From NCBI GenBank assembly GCA_002385675.1, contig DGDY01000220.1, positions 1 to 13,222 of the forward strand: DNA of 13,222 nucleotides. The letters run 5' to 3'. Of the stretch, positions 13,197-13,222 are shown piece after piece. Positions within the stretch are counted from its first letter, which is position 1, and the number at the start of each line of letters is the position of its first letter. The position numbers were made by a program, and so were the translations under genes. The notes under the pieces were generated by a model. It saw only the letters and a list, made by a program, of their open reading frames with translations, was not told the DNA's origin and did not search any database. The DNA comes from Anaerolineales bacterium UBA3940. Its GTDB lineage: Bacteria; Chloroflexota; Anaerolineae; Aggregatilineales; UBA3940.

Positions 13197-13222
13197 GTAG
13201 GGGCAGCTCTCAGAGCTGCCCC
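13197..13222. repeat. Palindromic repeat, family A, copy 2 (cut by window edge)
   Basis: GTAGGGGCAGCTCT, a single C, then AGAGCTGCCCC up to the window end. It aligns position by position with the palindrome at 4510-4538; the last three bases of the right arm lie outside the window. Two stem pairs are changed on both sides, so pairing is kept. Confidence 0.75.

Noticed and set aside
1..13222. Defence island, prophage or biosynthetic cluster
   Set aside because: No restriction, toxin, integrase, capsid, transposase or synthase gene is visible; almost all genes are recognisable housekeeping or envelope functions. The LOG and nucleotidyltransferase pair alone is too weak to call a defence system.

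Overview
This is a GC-rich bacterial chromosomal window of ordinary cellular genes. Gene density is high, several genes overlap or abut, and the spacers carry small palindromic repeats. I see no phage, plasmid, CRISPR or transposase genes. A Chloroflexota-type organism is my best guess. It rests only on gene style: a methylenetetrahydrofolate reductase joined to a Cys-rich zinc domain, a PGI of the transaldolase-fusion type standing alone, and a sugar-binding/M23 wall enzyme. No marker gene confirms it.

Left part (1-4439). A peroxiredoxin of the Bcp/PrxQ type runs leftward off the window edge. It is divergent from a group II truncated haemoglobin, so the two peroxide and O2/NO-handling genes share a 276-base spacer. 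Downstream of the globin, on the same strand, lie glucose-6-phosphate isomerase and then the two-domain folate reductase. The folate gene points toward a leftward membrane methyltransferase gene, and a perfect palindromic repeat sits between them.

Middle (4659-8295). The isoprenylcysteine-methyltransferase-like gene and a PBP1C-type bifunctional penicillin-binding protein are both on the minus strand. A spacer of about 220 bases upstream of the PBP gene is packed with short hairpins and looks like an accumulation of repeat elements.

Right part (8296-13222, all minus strand). A three-gene overlapping operon encodes an M1-type metallopeptidase lipoprotein, a nucleotidyltransferase-fold protein with a damaged active site, and a LOG/SLOG (TIGR00725-like) protein. 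Upstream of it, and separated by a convincing intrinsic terminator, is a 602-residue protein. It has an N-terminal TIM-barrel-like region, a Golvesin/Xly-type beta domain and a C-terminal M23 peptidase, but no signal peptide.

The most notable non-genic signal is a set of dispersed palindromes. One family (4510-4538 and the right window edge) shows paired compensatory changes that keep the stem. Another (553-578 and 5447-5471) is conserved in inverted orientation with unrelated flanks. I found no convincing previously undescribed multi-gene system. The best candidates for follow-up are the peptidase/nucleotidyltransferase/SLOG operon, the signal-less wall hydrolase and the repeat families. All spacers are under 300 bases.
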